The notes: generated from the sequence alone by a model not told the origin. Counted from the stretch's first letter, positions 1 through 8,774 are shown. The stretch is 47,025 nucleotides of DNA from Clostridiisalibacter paucivorans DSM 22131 (GCF_000620125.1 NZ_JHVL01000028.1:1-47025), one strand, 5' to 3'. Program-made: numbers and translations.

Positions 1-249
1 TTCAAGGAAGAAAGCTATACAAGTGGTTGCAGTGCCTTTGACTTAGAGCCGATAACTAAAAAGACATATGATAAATCTCGTAGAGTAGTAAGAGGACTAT
101 TTAAGTCAAGTTTTGGATTGGTAAATTCGGACGTGAATGGTAGTCTAAACATATTAAGAAAAGAAGAAAAATGTATTCCCAAGTTAGTTGAGACTATGAG
201 GGATAAGGGCAAGTGTTCTCGCCCGTTAAGAATAAGGGTTGCCTGCTAA
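1..249 (+). pseudogene. tnpB: IS200/IS605-family TnpB (RNA-guided nuclease), C-terminal part only
   Basis: The frame is open from the window edge and ends at TAA 247-249, giving 82 residues. It shows the TnpB C-terminal pattern: ESYTSGCS (normally ESYTSKCS), a RGLFKSS segment, then DVNGSLNILRK, where the Asp is the last RuvC catalytic residue. TnpB proteins are IS200/IS605-encoded, RNA-guided DNA endonucleases related to Cas12. The 5' part lies outside the window, so whether the gene is complete cannot be judged. Two stem-loops follow immediately, as expected for the transposon right end and its guide-RNA region. The long antisense ORF across it is a shadow. Confidence 0.8.
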
Positions 250-345
250 GGTCGAAAGTTAAATACCAAACTTCTTACAAAGAAGCCACCGTTGCTTGTC
301 TCGGTGGTAAGTTCACAAGAAAACAAGAAGTACAATCTGACGATA
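250..345 (+). other. Stem-loops at IS200/IS605 right end, possible omega-RNA scaffold
   Basis: Directly after the TnpB stop there are two perfect hairpins. CTTCTT 271-276 pairs with AAGAAG 280-285 over a 3-nt loop. CCACCG 286-291 pairs with CGGTGG 302-307 over a 10-nt loop. IS200/IS605 elements carry subterminal hairpins at the right end, and the guide RNA of TnpB is made from this region. The exact end of the element is not determined. Confidence 0.45.
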
Positions 346-389
346 ACTATTAAGTTAAATAATATAGGACAAAATTAATACTAACTTTG

Positions 390-535
390 ATTATAGAGAT
401 TATAGAATTGCCAAAACTTTGAAGACTCACTTTCACCTATCCAAATACCTAAAATATCTTTAAATCCATCTTAGGGACAGTTATGGGCTCAAATTTTCTA
501 TTTCTATCTCTAGGAATTTGTATTTTCATTTCCAT
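390..535 (-). pseudogene. IS256-family transposase remnants (two fused fragments)
   Basis: Read on the minus strand from ATG 535-533, this gives MEMKIQIPRDRNRKFEPITV, close to the IS256-type motif around PRDRNGEFEPQIV, and then a TAG stop. In another frame, 449-411 minus gives GIWIGESESSKFW, which matches the conserved GIWIGENESSKFW segment found much further downstream in IS256 transposases. The two pieces abut, so most of the gene is deleted and the rest is out of frame. This is a dead relic with no catalytic DDE residues visible. Confidence 0.6.
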
Positions 536-571
536 AAAAGCCTACTGAATAAAAAACTTCAGTGGGCTTTT
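536..571 (+). terminator. Rho-independent terminator-like hairpin
   Basis: AAAAGCCTACTGAA (536-549) pairs with TTCAGTGGGCTTTT (558-571) with one G-T pair and an 8-nt loop. A and T runs on both sides allow it to work in either direction. It separates the insertion-sequence debris from the DUF255 gene. Confidence 0.6.
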
Positions 572-635
572 AAATTTATGATTTTTTGGACATATTATAT
601 TAGAATAGAATTTTAATTATAGAGGAGGTGGTTTT

Positions 636-2711
636 ATGGCAAATAACAAAATACCCAATAGATTATCTAAGGAAAAAAGTCCATATTTACTACAGCATCA
701 ATATAATCCTGTTGATTGGTTTCCTTGGAGTGGAGAGGCTTTTAGAAAGGCCAAAGCAGAAGATAAACCTATCTTTTTATCTATTGGGTACTCGTAGTTT
801 TGCTGTTAATAATCAACTTGCCATTGGTGTCATGTGATGGAGCGTGAAAGTTTTGAAGATGATGAAGTAGCAGAGATTTTGAATGAATATTTTATATCTA
901 TTAAAGTAGATAGAGAAGAGAGGCCAGATTTAGACAGTATCTATATGACATTTTGCCAAGCATTGACTGGCCATGGGGGATGGCCTATGACTATATTTAT
1001 GACCCCTGATAAGAAGCCCTTTTATGCAGGAACATACTTTCCTAAGAGAAGTAAACATGGATATCCTGGATTAATTGAAATATTAAATAAGATAAAGGAT
1101 TCATGGAGATTAAAAAAAGAAGATATAGTTAAGGAAAGTCATGAAATAGTTGAGTCTGTTAATACCTTTGCAAAACATAACGTTAGAGAAGGATTAAGTA
1201 AGGAAGATATAATAGATGTCTTTGAAAGTTTTAAAGAGATGTTTGATGAAGTACATGGAGGATTTGGAACTAGGCCTAAATTTCCTACACCCCATAATTT
1301 ATTATTTTTATTGAGGTATTGGAAGGTATTTGGAGAAAAAAAGGCATTAGATATGGTTCAAAAGACATTGGATGGTATGTATAAAGGTGGTATCTTTGAC
1401 CATATAGGATTTGGTTTTTCCAGATATTCTACTGATGAAAAGTGGCTAGTGCCCCATTTTGAGAAAATGTTATATGACAATGCACTTCTTGCTATAACAT
1501 ATGCTGAATCATATCAAGCTACAAATAAAAGATTATATAAGAAGATAGCCAAAAATGTATTGGATTATATTATTAGAGATATGACATCGGAAGAAGATGG
1601 ATTTTATTCAGCAGAAGATGCAGATTCAGAAGGCGTTGAGGGGAAATTTTATGTATGGCCTTCTGACGAAATTAAAAATATATTAGGGAAAAGTGATGGT
1701 GATGTGTATTGTAAGTATTATGATATAACAGAATATGGTAACTTTGAAGGGATGAATATTCCTAATTTGATAGAAGAAGATATAGAGCAATTGGATAATG
1801 ACTTAGAATTAAGCAATAAATTAGATGTATTAAGAGAGAAATTATTTAGATATAGGGAAAAGAGGGTACATCCCCATAAGGATGATAAGGTGTTAACATC
1901 TTGGAATGGTCTTATGATTGCAGCTATGGCCATTGTTGGCAGGGTATTAGACGACGATATTTATACAAATAAAGCTAAAATGGCATGGAGATTTATATCG
2001 CATAAGTTAATTAGGAAAGATGGTAGGTTATTGGCGAGATATAGGGATAATGAGTCTGCCTATTTAGCTTATTTGGATGATTATGCATTTTTGATATGGG
2101 GATTGATAGAATTATATGAGACCACATTTGATGTGGAATATCTAAAGAGGGCATTAAGCTTAAATGAAGATATGATAAGGTTGTTTTGGGATGATAACGA
2201 AGGAGGATTTTATTTATATGGAGAAGATAGTGAACAATTAATAATGAGACCAAAGGATATATACGATGGAGCAATTCCATCAGGAAATTCAATAGCAGCT
2301 TTGAATATGCTCAAATTGTTTAAATTAACAGGAGATAAGGATTTAGAAAAAAGAGTAGAAAATATGTTTGAGATATTTGGAAATAAAGTGAAAGCTAATC
2401 TTATTTCCCATTCTTATTTTATGATTTCATTATTGTTCAGTAGTACTCCAAATAAAGAGATTACCATAGCAGGGGATAGACATGAGGAGACCACAATAGA
2501 TATGATAAATGAGATAAATAAAAGATTTTTACCTTTTACTACAGTATTATTAAATGATGAAGGGCAAGATATATATGAGATAGCTCCATTTATTAAAGAA
2601 CAAAAGGAGATAGATAATAAGCCTACGGCATATGTATGTGAAGGATTTGCTTGTAATATGCCAGTAACTGATAAAGAAAAATTGATTAAATTATTAAAGG
2701 ATAGAAACTAG
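636..2711 (+). pseudogene. DUF255 / YyaL-type thioredoxin-fold protein, split by in-frame stops
   Basis: Read as one frame from ATG 636 (SD GAGGAGG at 622-628), this is a nearly complete member of the DUF255/YyaL (SPATA20) family: a thioredoxin-like N-terminal domain followed by an (alpha/alpha)6-barrel-like domain. Residues 1-53 ([23 protein letters not shown]) are followed by stops TAG 795-797, TAA 807-809 and TAA 810-812. The family then resumes in the same frame with TCHWCHVMERESF, containing the active-site-like CxxC. Removing 21 nt (795-815) restores the usual IGYSTCHWCH. Internal starts at GTG 834 or ATG 837 could give a protein of about 625 aa lacking the CHWC motif, but no good SD precedes them. 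It is therefore probably a pseudogene or recoded gene. The rest of the frame looks intact, which suggests a recent lesion. Confidence 0.8.
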
Positions 2712-2734
2712 TAGTCTACTAGTTTCTATCCTTT
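2696..2734. terminator. Bidirectional terminator between convergent genes
   Basis: A perfect 19-bp inverted repeat (2696-2714 and 2716-2734) with a single-base loop overlaps the stop codon of the DUF255 gene. It is followed by a T-rich stretch on each strand, and so serves both that gene and the convergent ftsH-like gene. Confidence 0.85.
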
Positions 2735-4268
2735 AATAATTTTTACTGAAATATTTGTCAACATCTTTTCCTGTTATAGTTTCATGTATTATTAAATGAT
2801 TTGCCATTCTTATTAGTATATCTTGATGTTCTTTTAATATGTTGAAGGCATCTTGAAATGCAGAGTCAATTATATTTTTGATTTGGGATTGAATCTCACG
2901 AATATTATATTTTACATATTGTTCTTCTATGGACATATGTCCATTTTGGCCCATGCCATAGGAACAAACCATATTTTGTGCAATATCTGTAGCCTTTTTC
3001 AAGTCATCTTGGGCTCCAGTAGTAATTTCATTAAATATGAGTAACTCTGCTGCTCTACCACCTAATAGCATTTTGATCTTATTTAATAGCTCTTCTTTAG
3101 TTAGCAAGTATCTATCTTCATCAGGAAATTTCAATACATATCCCAATGCCTGCCCTCTGGGAACTATGGATATTTTTTGAATCATATCTATATCTAGCAC
3201 TTTTCCTACTATGGCGTGGCCCGCTTCGTGATGGGCTACAACCCTTTTTTCTCTTAACTGAACAGAAGGATTTTTGACTTTTAATCCAGCTACAACCCTC
3301 TCTATAGCTGCATCAAAATCATTTCCATCAATTTTTTTCTTATTGTTTCTTACAGCTATAATAGCTGCTTCATTGGCTATATTGGCCAATTGTGCTCCAG
3401 AAAATCCATGGGTTTTTTGAGAAAGAGATTTAATTTGTACAGTCTTATCTATGGGTTTATCTTTTATATGAACTTTGAATATTTCTTCCCTAGATTTGAC
3501 ATTTGGATTTCCCACATAAATATGTCTATCAAATCTTCCAGGCCTTAACAATGCGTCGTCTAATAAATCTAGTCTGTTTGTTGCACCTATTATTACAATG
3601 GAATCATTTTTATTGAACCCATCCATTTCCACCAGGAGCTGGTTCAATGTTTGGTCTTTTTCATTATTATTATCTAGATTTCTTTTGCTACCTATGGCAT
3701 CTATCTCATCTATAAAGATAATACTGGGAGGTTCTTTCTTTGCTTTTTCAAATAGTGTTCTTATACGCTTGGCACCTACTCCTACGTATTTTTCTACAAA
3801 TTCTGATCCACTGGCATATAGAAATGTAGAATTGCTTTCTCCTGCAAATGCTTTAGCTAAGAGAGTCTTACCAGTTCCAGGAGGGCCATAAAATAATAGT
3901 CCTCTAGGTATTTTTGCTCCCATTTGTTTATATTTTTCTGAATCCTTTATAAAATCTATTACTTCTAATAATTCTTCTTTTATTTCTTCTAATCCGGCTA
4001 CGTCGTTAAAAGTTACATCTGGAGTATTTGAAGTATTGGATTGTTCTGCTTTTTTATTGTTACTACTTAAAGATGCAGCTACTAGTTGATGATTATGTTT
4101 CAATTTAAAGTGATAAAATACAAGAAACAAAGTAATGGACCATATAGCTAGTTTGTCTATAGCTGTTAATCTATCTAGAATGGAGAGGTTAAATACACCA
4201 AGTACCATTAAGATAGAGGAAAGGAACAACCCTATAAGCATAAGGATGAATATGATTTTATTTTTCAA
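2733..4268 (-). CDS. FtsH-type ATP-dependent zinc metalloprotease, short form
   Basis: Membrane-anchored AAA+ protease that unfolds and degrades membrane and regulatory proteins. Visible motifs are Walker A GPPGTGKT, Walker B IIFIDEID, the second region of homology ATNRLDLLDDALLRPGRFDR, and the zinc-binding HEAGH with a downstream EIT/D region. The start is set at TTG 4268 because a textbook SD, GAGGTGAT (4283-4276), lies 7 nt upstream; the upstream TTG 4292 has none. The protein is 511 aa, against about 600-650 for usual FtsH. Two N-terminal hydrophobic segments are separated by only about 12 residues, so the usual extracytoplasmic domain of about 70 residues is missing. It stands alone, divergent from infC and convergent with the DUF255 gene. 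It may be a second, accessory FtsH rather than the main one, which usually lies near tilS/hpt. Confidence 0.9.
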   Translation of the reverse strand: MKNKIIFILMLIGLFLSSILMVLGVFNLSILDRLTAIDKLAIWSITLFLVFYHFKLKHNHQLVAASLSSNNKKAEQSNTSNTPDVTFNDVAGLEEIKEELLEVIDFIKDSEKYKQMGAKIPRGLLFYGPPGTGKTLLAKAFAGESNSTFLYASGSEFVEKYVGVGAKRIRTLFEKAKKEPPSIIFIDEIDAIGSKRNLDNNNEKDQTLNQLLVEMDGFNKNDSIVIIGATNRLDLLDDALLRPGRFDRHIYVGNPNVKSREEIFKVHIKDKPIDKTVQIKSLSQKTHGFSGAQLANIANEAAIIAVRNNKKKIDGNDFDAAIERVVAGLKVKNPSVQLREKRVVAHHEAGHAIVGKVLDIDMIQKISIVPRGQALGYVLKFPDEDRYLLTKEELLNKIKMLLGGRAAELLIFNEITTGAQDDLKKATDIAQNMVCSYGMGQNGHMSIEEQYVKYNIREIQSQIKNIIDSAFQDAFNILKEHQDILIRMANHLIIHETITGKDVDKYFSKNY

Positions 4269-4387
4269 CTTTAGAATCACCTCAGAGTTCAATTAATGTC
4301 ATAATTTAAGATATTATTATTTTAACCATAATTTAAGTTATTATTATGATTTAAAACTAATAAATAAAATTATATTTCAATTTAGTG

Positions 4388-4416
4388 TTGACAAAATAGT
4401 TATATCCATTTATAAT
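4388..4416 (+). promoter_or_regulatory. Sigma-A promoter of infC-rpmI-rplT
   Basis: TTGACA (4388-4393), a 17-bp spacer and TATAAT (4411-4416) match the vegetative consensus exactly. The promoter lies upstream of the L20-type leader. Confidence 0.85.
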
Positions 4417-4435
4417 AAATAGGAATACAATAAAG

Positions 4436-4570
4436 TAGAAGTTTTCCGCTTCTCACCTTATGGCAAAGCTAATAAGGTTAATAAATAGGATTTTGAAACC
4501 AGTATATATTGTTATTGGTTGTCCTTTTGAAATTGAAGCGGATAGTTTTGTCTATTTCGCTTTTTTTTAT
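4436..4570 (+). promoter_or_regulatory. L20-type ribosomal protein leader with attenuator (infC operon)
   Basis: The leader between the promoter and infC contains TTCCGCTTCTCACCTTATGG and GGTTAATAAATAGGATTTTG, resembling the Firmicute infC-rpmI-rplT leader. It ends in an attenuator hairpin (AGCGGATAG 4537-4545 against CTATTTCGCT 4552-4561) with a run of eight Ts. In Bacillus subtilis, excess L20 binds this leader and promotes termination. The call rests on position and sequence resemblance; pseudoknot pairing was not modelled. Confidence 0.7.
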
Positions 4571-4598
4571 ATATTTAATTTATAGGAGGTGTTTTAAT

Positions 4599-5105
4599 AT
4601 TAAAGAACTTCAAATCAATGGCCAAATCAGAGATAGAGAAGTAAGGCTAATAGACTTTAATGGGGATCAAGTTGGAGTAGTTAACGTAAAAAAGGCTATG
4701 AGTATAGCAGAAGAAAGAAAACTTGATTTAGTAAAGGTTGCTCCAAATGCCAAACCCCCAGTTTGTCGTATAATGGATTACGGAAAGTATAAATATGAGC
4801 AAGCAAAAAAAGAGAAAGAAGCTAAGAAAAACCAGAAGACAATCAATGTAAAAGAGATAAGGTTAACTCCTAGAATAGAAGAACATGATTTGAATGTTAA
4901 AGCTGGTAAAGCTATAAAGTTTTTAAAGAATGAAGACAAAGTAAAGGTTACAGTTAGATTTAGAGGAAGAGAATTAGGACATACAGAGACTGGTAAAGAG
5001 GTATTAAATGAATTTGCTAAATTGGTTTCAGATGTTGGAGTAATTGATAAGAAACCTAAAATGGAAGGTAGAAATATGATTATGTTTTTGAGTCCTAAAA
5101 ATTAA
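4599..5105 (+). CDS. infC: Translation initiation factor IF-3
   Basis: IF-3 binds the 30S subunit, checks initiator tRNA and start codon, and prevents premature 50S joining. The protein is 168 aa, the usual size, with [14 protein letters not shown] at the N-terminus, the hallmark [20 protein letters not shown], a Lys-rich linker and a C-terminal domain with [14 protein letters not shown]. There is no ATG at the right place. SD AGGAGGTG (4584-4591) sits 7 nt before ATT 4599-4601, so the start is AUU, the rare codon used by infC in other bacteria and discriminated against by IF-3 itself (autoregulation). The upstream extension of the open frame lacks an SD and overlaps the attenuator. First gene of infC-rpmI-rplT. 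Confidence 0.97.
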   Translation: MKELQINGQIRDREVRLIDFNGDQVGVVNVKKAMSIAEERKLDLVKVAPNAKPPVCRIMDYGKYKYEQAKKEKEAKKNQKTINVKEIRLTPRIEEHDLNVKAGKAIKFLKNEDKVKVTVRFRGRELGHTETGKEVLNEFAKLVSDVGVIDKKPKMEGRNMIMFLSPKN

Positions 5106-5128
5106 CATCTTTGAGAGGAGGAAATACA

Positions 5129-5323
5129 ATGGCAAAAATGAAAACTCATAGAGGTGCTGCTAAGAGGTTTAAAAAGACTGGAAGTGGCAAATGGAAAAGA
5201 GGAAGCAATTATAAAAGTCATATATTAGGCAAGAAAACTGCTAAAAGAAAAAGAAATTTAAGAAAACAAAAGCTAGTTAGTGCTAGTGATATGAAGAGAG
5301 TAAAAGACTTACTACCATACTAA
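5129..5323 (+). CDS. rpmI: 50S ribosomal protein L35
   Basis: A 64-aa, very basic protein starting [20 protein letters not shown], the L35 signature. L35 is a small structural protein of the large subunit. ATG 5129 is chosen over an upstream ATG at 5111 because the SD GAGGAGG (5114-5121) lies upstream of 5129 and inside the longer version. Second gene of the infC operon, 23 nt after infC. Confidence 0.98.
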   Translation: MAKMKTHRGAAKRFKKTGSGKWKRGSNYKSHILGKKTAKRKRNLRKQKLVSASDMKRVKDLLPY

Positions 5324-5354
5324 ACTACATTGAGATAAAGGGAGGTAATTATAA

Positions 5355-5708
5355 ATGGCTAGAGTTAAGAAGGCAATTAATGCTAAAAAAAGACATAAAA
5401 AGATATTAAAACTTGCAAAGGGCTATTATGGTGCTAAAAGTAAGCTTTTTAGACCTGCTAATCAAGCAGTTATGAAGGCCTTAAGTACAGCTTATGTTGG
5501 AAGGAAATTAAAGAAAAGAGACTTTAGAAAGCTTTGGATTTCTAGGATAAATGCAGGTGCTAGACTAAATGGTCTTTCATATAGTAGGTTTATAAACGGT
5601 CTTAAAAAGGCTAAGATAGAAATAAATAGAAAAGTTTTATCTGAAATGGCTATTCATGATCCAGAAGGATTTAAACAATTAGTAGAGGTTGCAAAAGAAA
5701 ATATATAG
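5355..5708 (+). CDS. rplT: 50S ribosomal protein L20
   Basis: A 117-aa protein with the standard L20 N-terminus ([19 protein letters not shown]) and the [19 protein letters not shown] and [10 protein letters not shown] segments. L20 binds 23S rRNA early in 50S assembly and in Firmicutes also represses its own operon through the leader at 4436-4570. SD GGGAGG precedes the ATG. It is the last gene of the operon and is followed by a clear terminator. Confidence 0.98.
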   Translation: MARVKKAINAKKRHKKILKLAKGYYGAKSKLFRPANQAVMKALSTAYVGRKLKKRDFRKLWISRINAGARLNGLSYSRFINGLKKAKIEINRKVLSEMAIHDPEGFKQLVEVAKENI

Positions 5709-5719
5709 ATATATTTGCT

Positions 5720-5747
5720 AAAAGTTCCAATTGTGGTTGGAACTTTT
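5720..5747 (+). terminator. Terminator of infC-rpmI-rplT
   Basis: AAAAGTTCCAA (5720-5730) and TTGGAACTTTT (5737-5747) form an 11-bp stem with a 6-nt loop followed by Ts. Confidence 0.9.
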
Positions 5748-5763
5748 TATTTTTCATTATTTC

Positions 5764-5792
5764 TTTCAATGTTTTGTATAAAGTGGTATAAT
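5764..5792 (+). promoter_or_regulatory. Possible promoter of trkH-trkA-trmH
   Basis: A perfect -10, TATAAT (5787-5792), is preceded at 17 bp by a weak -35, TTTCAA (5764-5769). It lies 50 bp upstream of the K+ transporter gene. Confidence 0.4.
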
Positions 5793-5842
5793 ATTTAATT
5801 GATTATGAGCTAAAACTAAATTAATATTACATTATATTGGAG

Positions 5843-7198
5843 ATGATTGATATTAATATAAAAGATGGAATAGATAGATTGAAATTAAATCCTGCTCAAG
5901 CATTAGTAGTGGGATTTGCAGGACTTATATTTTTTGGAGCAATATTATTAAATCTACCCATAGCATCTCAAAATGGTAATAGTATAGGGTTTATAGATGC
6001 ATTATTTACATCTGCTTCAGCAGTTTGTGTGACAGGGCTTATAGTGGTAAATACAGCTGCTCACTGGACATTGTTTGGGAAAATAGTTATTTTGGTCTTG
6101 ATTCAAATTGGTGGATTAGGATTTATGACTATGGCAACCTTATTGGCATTATTATTAGGAAAAAAAATAACTTTAAAAGATAGATTAATAATGCAAGAAG
6201 AACTTAATCAATTTACTATATCAGGGTTAGTTAAATTGACTAGATACATAATCGTGGCAACTATAACAATAGAAGCCATAGGGGCGTTTTTTCTGTCATT
6301 TAAATTTATACCTACATATGGTTTGGCCAAAGGGATATGGTTTTCTGTGTTCCATTCCATATCTGCCTTTTGTAATGCAGGGTTTGATATAATAGGTAAT
6401 AGTATGGAATCTTTTGCAGAGAGTTTTATAGTAAACTTTACGATTGGAGTTTTGGTGATTTTAGGAGGATTAGGATATAGTATCTATTTGGATATAAGTA
6501 ATAAAAAGAGTTTCAAAAGACTATCATTACATTCTAAAGTAGTTTTGTTAATTACTGGAGTTTTATTAGTTGTAGGATTTGTTGCTGTATTGTTTTTAGA
6601 ATTTAACAATGATGCTACTTTAGGACAATTATCATTTAAAGGTAAAATATTGGGATCTATGTTTCAGTCAATAGTACCTAGAACAGCAGGTTTTAATAGT
6701 ATAGATATGGGTGCTATAACTAATGCCACGGCATTTATTATAATTATCCTTATGTTTATAGGGGGTTCTCCAGGATCTACTGCAGGAGGTATAAAAACTA
6801 CTACTGTTGGATGTATATTATTTAGTGTTTTTTCTGTGATAAAGGGATATAAGGACGTAGAAATATATAAAAAGAGAATACCTGTTGAGCTTATCTTTAG
6901 AGCTATTGCCGTTATTGGAATTGGATTAGCTATAGTTGTTTTGGCAGTTACTATATTATCTATAACAGAAGATGCGTCATTTTTAGATATTCTATTTGAG
7001 ACAGTTTCAGCATTTGCTACAGTTGGACTAAGCAGAGGAATAACATCTAATCTAAGTATAGTAGGAAGACTTATAATAACATTTACTATGTTTGTAGGTA
7101 GATTGGGGCCATTGACCATGGCATTTGCATTTGCTAAGAAACAAAGAAGTAAAAAAGGACTATATAGATATCCAGAAGATAGAATTATTGTAGGTTAG
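5843..7198 (+). CDS. TrkH/KtrB-type potassium uptake membrane subunit
   Basis: Ion-conducting subunit of a Trk/Ktr K+ uptake system in the cytoplasmic membrane. About 451 aa with the four-fold M-P-M architecture. The four pore loops are visible: SAVCVTGL, FCNAGFD, GSPGSTAGGIKTTT and ATVGLS, each with the filter glycine. The start is uncertain: TTG 5837 and ATG 5843 both lie too close to the SD-like GGAGATGAT (5839-5847), and an ATT a few codons on would be better spaced. ATG 5843 is given. The gene is followed within 10 nt by the RCK gating subunit and then a TrmH methylase, in an operon. K+ transporters of this type are often c-di-AMP targets, but no riboswitch is seen here. Confidence 0.93.
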   Translation: MIDINIKDGIDRLKLNPAQALVVGFAGLIFFGAILLNLPIASQNGNSIGFIDALFTSASAVCVTGLIVVNTAAHWTLFGKIVILVLIQIGGLGFMTMATLLALLLGKKITLKDRLIMQEELNQFTISGLVKLTRYIIVATITIEAIGAFFLSFKFIPTYGLAKGIWFSVFHSISAFCNAGFDIIGNSMESFAESFIVNFTIGVLVILGGLGYSIYLDISNKKSFKRLSLHSKVVLLITGVLLVVGFVAVLFLEFNNDATLGQLSFKGKILGSMFQSIVPRTAGFNSIDMGAITNATAFIIIILMFIGGSPGSTAGGIKTTTVGCILFSVFSVIKGYKDVEIYKKRIPVELIFRAIAVIGIGLAIVVLAVTILSITEDASFLDILFETVSAFATVGLSRGITSNLSIVGRLIITFTMFVGRLGPLTMAFAFAKKQRSKKGLYRYPEDRIIVG

Positions 7199-7208
7199 GA
7201 GGATGAAA

Positions 7209-7862
7209 ATGAAACAGTTTGCTATTATAGGATGTGGTAGATTTGGAACCAGTGTTGCTGAGACATTATATAATATGGGCTATGATGTATTGGCTATAGA
7301 TAAAAGTGAAGAGAGGGTTCAAGAGATATCTAGCAAGGTAACTCATGCAGTTCAAGCTGATGCTATAGATGAAAATACATTGAGGACTTTAGGGATTAGA
7401 AATTTTGATGTGGTCATAGTATCTATAGGTTCTGATATGCAGGCTTCTATTATGGCTACAATGATAGCTAAAGAACTAGGGGTTAGGCTAGTATTGACTA
7501 AGGCACAAAATGAACTCCATGCTAAAGTATTAGAAAAAACTGGTGCTGACAGGGTTGTGTTTCCTGAGAGAGATATGGGAAGCAGAGTTGCTAGAAGTCT
7601 AGTTTCATCTAATATACTTGATTTCATAGAATTTGCCCCTGATTTTAGCATAGTCGAGGTCAGTGCTATGAAAGAATGGGAAGGCAAGACATTACAAGAT
7701 TTAAAGCTCCCTACTAAATTTGGAATAAATGTTATAGCTATAAAGAGTGGGGAAATGATGAATATTTCACCTTATGCTGACGATGTAATAAAACCTGATG
7801 ATATATTAATAGTTATAGGTAATAATGATGATTTGAGAAAGCTTGAAAGAAAGACTAGATAG
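7209..7862 (+). CDS. TrkA/KtrA-type RCK gating subunit
   Basis: Cytoplasmic regulator that binds nucleotide and gates the membrane subunit encoded just upstream. It is 217 aa: an N-terminal RCK Rossmann fold with FAIIGCGRFGTS, an acidic residue (AIDKSEE) after beta-2, and VSIGSDMQASIM, then a C-terminal TrkA_C domain from about residue 135. ATG 7209 is preferred to ATG 7203 because SD AGGAGG (7197-7202) abuts 7203 and lies 6 nt from 7209. The SD overlaps the trkH stop codon, so translation is probably coupled. Confidence 0.93.
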   Translation: MKQFAIIGCGRFGTSVAETLYNMGYDVLAIDKSEERVQEISSKVTHAVQADAIDENTLRTLGIRNFDVVIVSIGSDMQASIMATMIAKELGVRLVLTKAQNELHAKVLEKTGADRVVFPERDMGSRVARSLVSSNILDFIEFAPDFSIVEVSAMKEWEGKTLQDLKLPTKFGINVIAIKSGEMMNISPYADDVIKPDDILIVIGNNDDLRKLERKTR

Positions 7863-7875
7863 AAAGGGTTTAATT

Positions 7876-8682
7876 ATGGAAGTAGAAATTACTAGTACAT
7901 CCAATAAAGTGATAAAAGAAATAAAATCCTTACATAGAAAAAGGGATCGCTGGAATAAAAGACGGTTTTTTATTGAGGGCGTGAAGTCTTTAGATGAAGC
8001 ATTGAAAACCAGCAGTGATATATTGTATATAATTTATGGGCCATCTCTATTCGATATGGATAATGGTCATGAAATGTATAACAAAATAGTTGAATCAGAT
8101 ATTGACATATATAAGACCACAGATAAGATTTTAAAGGATATAAGTGATACAGAAAATCCTCAAGGGATTATAGGAGTATTGTCATTTCAGATGGAAGAAC
8201 TACATCATTTATTGAATATAGAGGATAATTTTATTATAGTTTTAGATAAAGTTCAAGACCCTGGTAATTTAGGAACAATAATACGATCAGCCGATGCTTT
8301 GGGAGCTAAATCTGTAATTGTGACTAAAGGCTGTGTAGACATATTTAACCCAAAGGTTATTAGAAGTACCATGGGGTCAATATTTCATATGCCAGTAACA
8401 TACTGTGAAGATATTATGGAATTAATTGTTAAATTAAAGAAGAAAGACATCAATGTTATAACCACATCATTTAGAGAAAGCATACCCTGTTATGAAATGG
8501 ATTTTAATAGAGATTTTGCTTTAATTATAGGCAACGAATCTAAAGGAGTTTCCATGGATATAATAGAATCATCAGATTATCTTGTTAAAATACCAATGAT
8601 AGGTGATGCAGAGTCTTTAAATGCTGCAATGGCATCGTCAATATTGATGTACGAAGCATTCAGACAAAGACATAATTTTTAG
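7876..8682 (+). CDS. TrmH-family (SpoU) RNA 2'-O-methyltransferase
   Basis: SAM-dependent RNA ribose methylase with a knotted SPOUT fold. The protein is 268 aa: an N-terminal RNA-binding substrate domain (FFIEGVKSLDEAL) and a C-terminal catalytic domain with motif 1 DPGNLGTIIRSADALGA, motif 2 IIGNESKGV and motif 3 IPMIGDAESLNAAMAS. The start is ATG 7876, with an AGAAAGGG SD. A methylase of this type (YsgA-like) commonly sits before pheST in Firmicutes, as here. The substrate nucleotide cannot be read from the sequence. It probably ends the trkH-trkA-trmH operon. Confidence 0.92.
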   Translation: MEVEITSTSNKVIKEIKSLHRKRDRWNKRRFFIEGVKSLDEALKTSSDILYIIYGPSLFDMDNGHEMYNKIVESDIDIYKTTDKILKDISDTENPQGIIGVLSFQMEELHHLLNIEDNFIIVLDKVQDPGNLGTIIRSADALGAKSVIVTKGCVDIFNPKVIRSTMGSIFHMPVTYCEDIMELIVKLKKKDINVITTSFRESIPCYEMDFNRDFALIIGNESKGVSMDIIESSDYLVKIPMIGDAESLNAAMASSILMYEAFRQRHNF

Positions 8683-8711
8683 AAAATTTTCAAATAGTGG
8701 AGCTGTAGAAC

Positions 8712-8740
8712 TTGTAATTTAAAAAACCCCATGCTATAAT
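8712..8740 (+). promoter_or_regulatory. Promoter of the yqzL-like minigene
   Basis: TTGTAA (8712-8717), a 17-bp spacer and TATAAT (8735-8740) lie 34 bp before the 29-codon gene. Transcription might also continue into the pheS leader. Confidence 0.6.
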
Positions 8741-8774
8741 TTAAGTAAATAGCATTAAAGGGGTGTTAATCCTT

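Noticed and set aside
15-212. 65-aa minus-strand ORF
   Set aside because: Antisense to the TnpB frame, which has clear family motifs; no SD and no recognisable product.
628-837. 69-aa plus-strand ORF before the DUF255 gene
   Set aside because: It is out of frame with the recognisable [13 protein letters not shown] coding sequence that starts at ATG 636.
6664-7119. 151-aa minus-strand ORF
   Set aside because: Shadow of the TrkH gene; no SD or family pattern.
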